Shown: positions 63,170-64,000 of the stretch, piece after piece | How positions within the stretch are numbered: the stretch's first letter is position 1 | How the letters are laid out: the number at the start of each line of letters is the position of its first letter | From: Carallia brachiata | Lineage: Eukaryota; Streptophyta; Magnoliopsida; Malpighiales; Rhizophoraceae | Length of the DNA: 64,000 bases | Assembly: GCA_021464245.1 (NCBI GenBank) | Contig: JADCRB010000106.1 | Location: 1 to 64,000 of the forward strand | Direction: 5' to 3' | Translations under genes and position numbers: made by a program | Notes under the pieces: model-generated | What the model saw: the letters and a program-made list of their open reading frames with translations, nothing else | Told to the model about the DNA's origin: nothing | Database searches by the model: none

Positions 63170-64000
63170 TTTCGTAATTTAATCGAAGTTCGGGAGGCTG
63201 CAAGCCTTATTGAGATCTGATCTGAAAAGTTTTATGGCTTTTGATTGTTTGTTTCGTATTAATCAATGGCTGTCGTTGGCGAGGCGTGGCGCGGCGCGGC
63301 GCGTCGCTGCGTCCTCAGACACAGAGAATAAGGAGGAAGCGTCGAGTGAGAAGACAAGTAGAAGAGGTGCGTGATTGCATCGGATGCGCTATATTAGTTT
63401 CTTCGTATTTGATGTGAGCGACAAAATCGACCGACGAGTCAGATCGGACGGCTGACGACCTCTTAATAGAAAAGAAAAATCAAAAAAGAAAAAAAAAAGT
63501 CAGAAAACATCAGAATAACTGTAATAATAAAAATAAAATAATAATAATAATGATAAAATTAACCACCCGATTATTATATTTTTTTTCAACGTTAATATTA
63601 TAAACGAATGAAAGAGATTATTTAAATTTAATAATATTTTTATAGTAAGTCCTTCTCATAAATATTAGTTGGTTAAATGAGTATGATACGATAATTCGAG
63701 TCTAAATGCAACTAATATACTCATAATTTACTTTTTTATTTAATGAAAAAACGAAAATAAACCAAAAAAAAAAAAAGAGGCCGAAGCAAAGGAACCAAAA
63801 ATAAAGAACAAAACGAAAAAAAAAAACAAAGAAAATAAACGAAAAAAAGAAATCAAGAAAGATCCTGCTAATCCTTACCCAGTTGCGATTTCTGAATTCC
63901 ACTTAACAATACCTTGAACATTCTTTTTACTTGTAAATCTTGACAAGAAGCACGCAAAGAATGTAAGAACAAAAATCAAGTCAAGGACCCACAACAGGTG
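63170..64000. other. SEC5 leader and promoter; AT-rich flank
   Basis: A GC-rich stretch (about 63277-63311, rich in GCGC) lies about 110-140 bases upstream of the SEC5 ATG. Right of 63.47 kb the DNA is AT-rich with long A runs, and no gene is seen. Confidence 0.5.

Noticed and set aside
1..64000. CRISPR arrays, bacterial operons, organellar insertions
   Set aside because: No regular spaced repeats, no prokaryote-type gene clusters and no recognisable chloroplast or mitochondrial genes were seen.

Overview
The window is nuclear DNA of a eudicot plant. The evidence is AT-rich intergenic DNA, GT-AG introns, and protein families that are plant-specific or closest to plant versions: trihelix transcription factors, a PCS1-type aspartic protease, plant exocyst SEC5 and a plant-type LINE with a DUF4283 gag-like ORF. 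The species cannot be named from the sequence. One base is ambiguous (n at 5618).

Layout. 1-2.0 kb: first exon (minus strand) of a conserved acidic plant protein whose other exons lie to the left or were not found. 5.5 kb: a very small membrane-protein ORF (minus). 6.8-8.2 kb: a PCS1-like aspartic protease (plus) broken by three one-base frame changes. 8.9-15.6 kb: an old LINE 3' fragment abutting a nearly complete LINE (minus) with ORF1, endonuclease, reverse transcriptase and RNase H. 17.4-19.9 kb (plus) and 28.2-30.9 kb (minus): two GT-2-type double-trihelix genes, tail to tail, probably GT-2 and DF1 orthologues. 31-45.6 kb: about 14 kb without a recognisable gene, holding small retro-insertions and repeats. 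45.7-47.0 kb: a third, single-domain trihelix gene (minus) with one frameshift and two in-frame TGA codons, probably a pseudogene. 49.1-50.6 kb: LSM3 (plus, 3 exons, intact). 52.2-63.2 kb: SEC5 (minus, 21 exons, intact; splice phases all add up to 1,111 codons plus stop).

The order SEC5 - LSM3 - single-domain trihelix - DF1-like - GT-2-like matches, from memory, Arabidopsis At1g76850 to At1g76890, so 17-63 kb is probably an ancestral collinear block expanded by repeats. The genes are not an operon or pathway. SEC5 acts in exocytosis, LSM3 in mRNA decay and splicing, and the trihelix proteins in transcription.

The most unusual signals are: (1) an uneven pattern of frame damage, with ten single-base shifts in four genes and none in SEC5 or LSM3; (2) a short retro-insertion with a perfect 15-bp target-site duplication; (3) four tiny poly(T)-based insertions flanked by target-site duplications; (4) a 5' leader motif shared by the two GT-2 paralogues; (5) a SEC5 splice donor running into a CT microsatellite. 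I found no CRISPR array, rRNA, convincing tRNA, or wholly new gene system.
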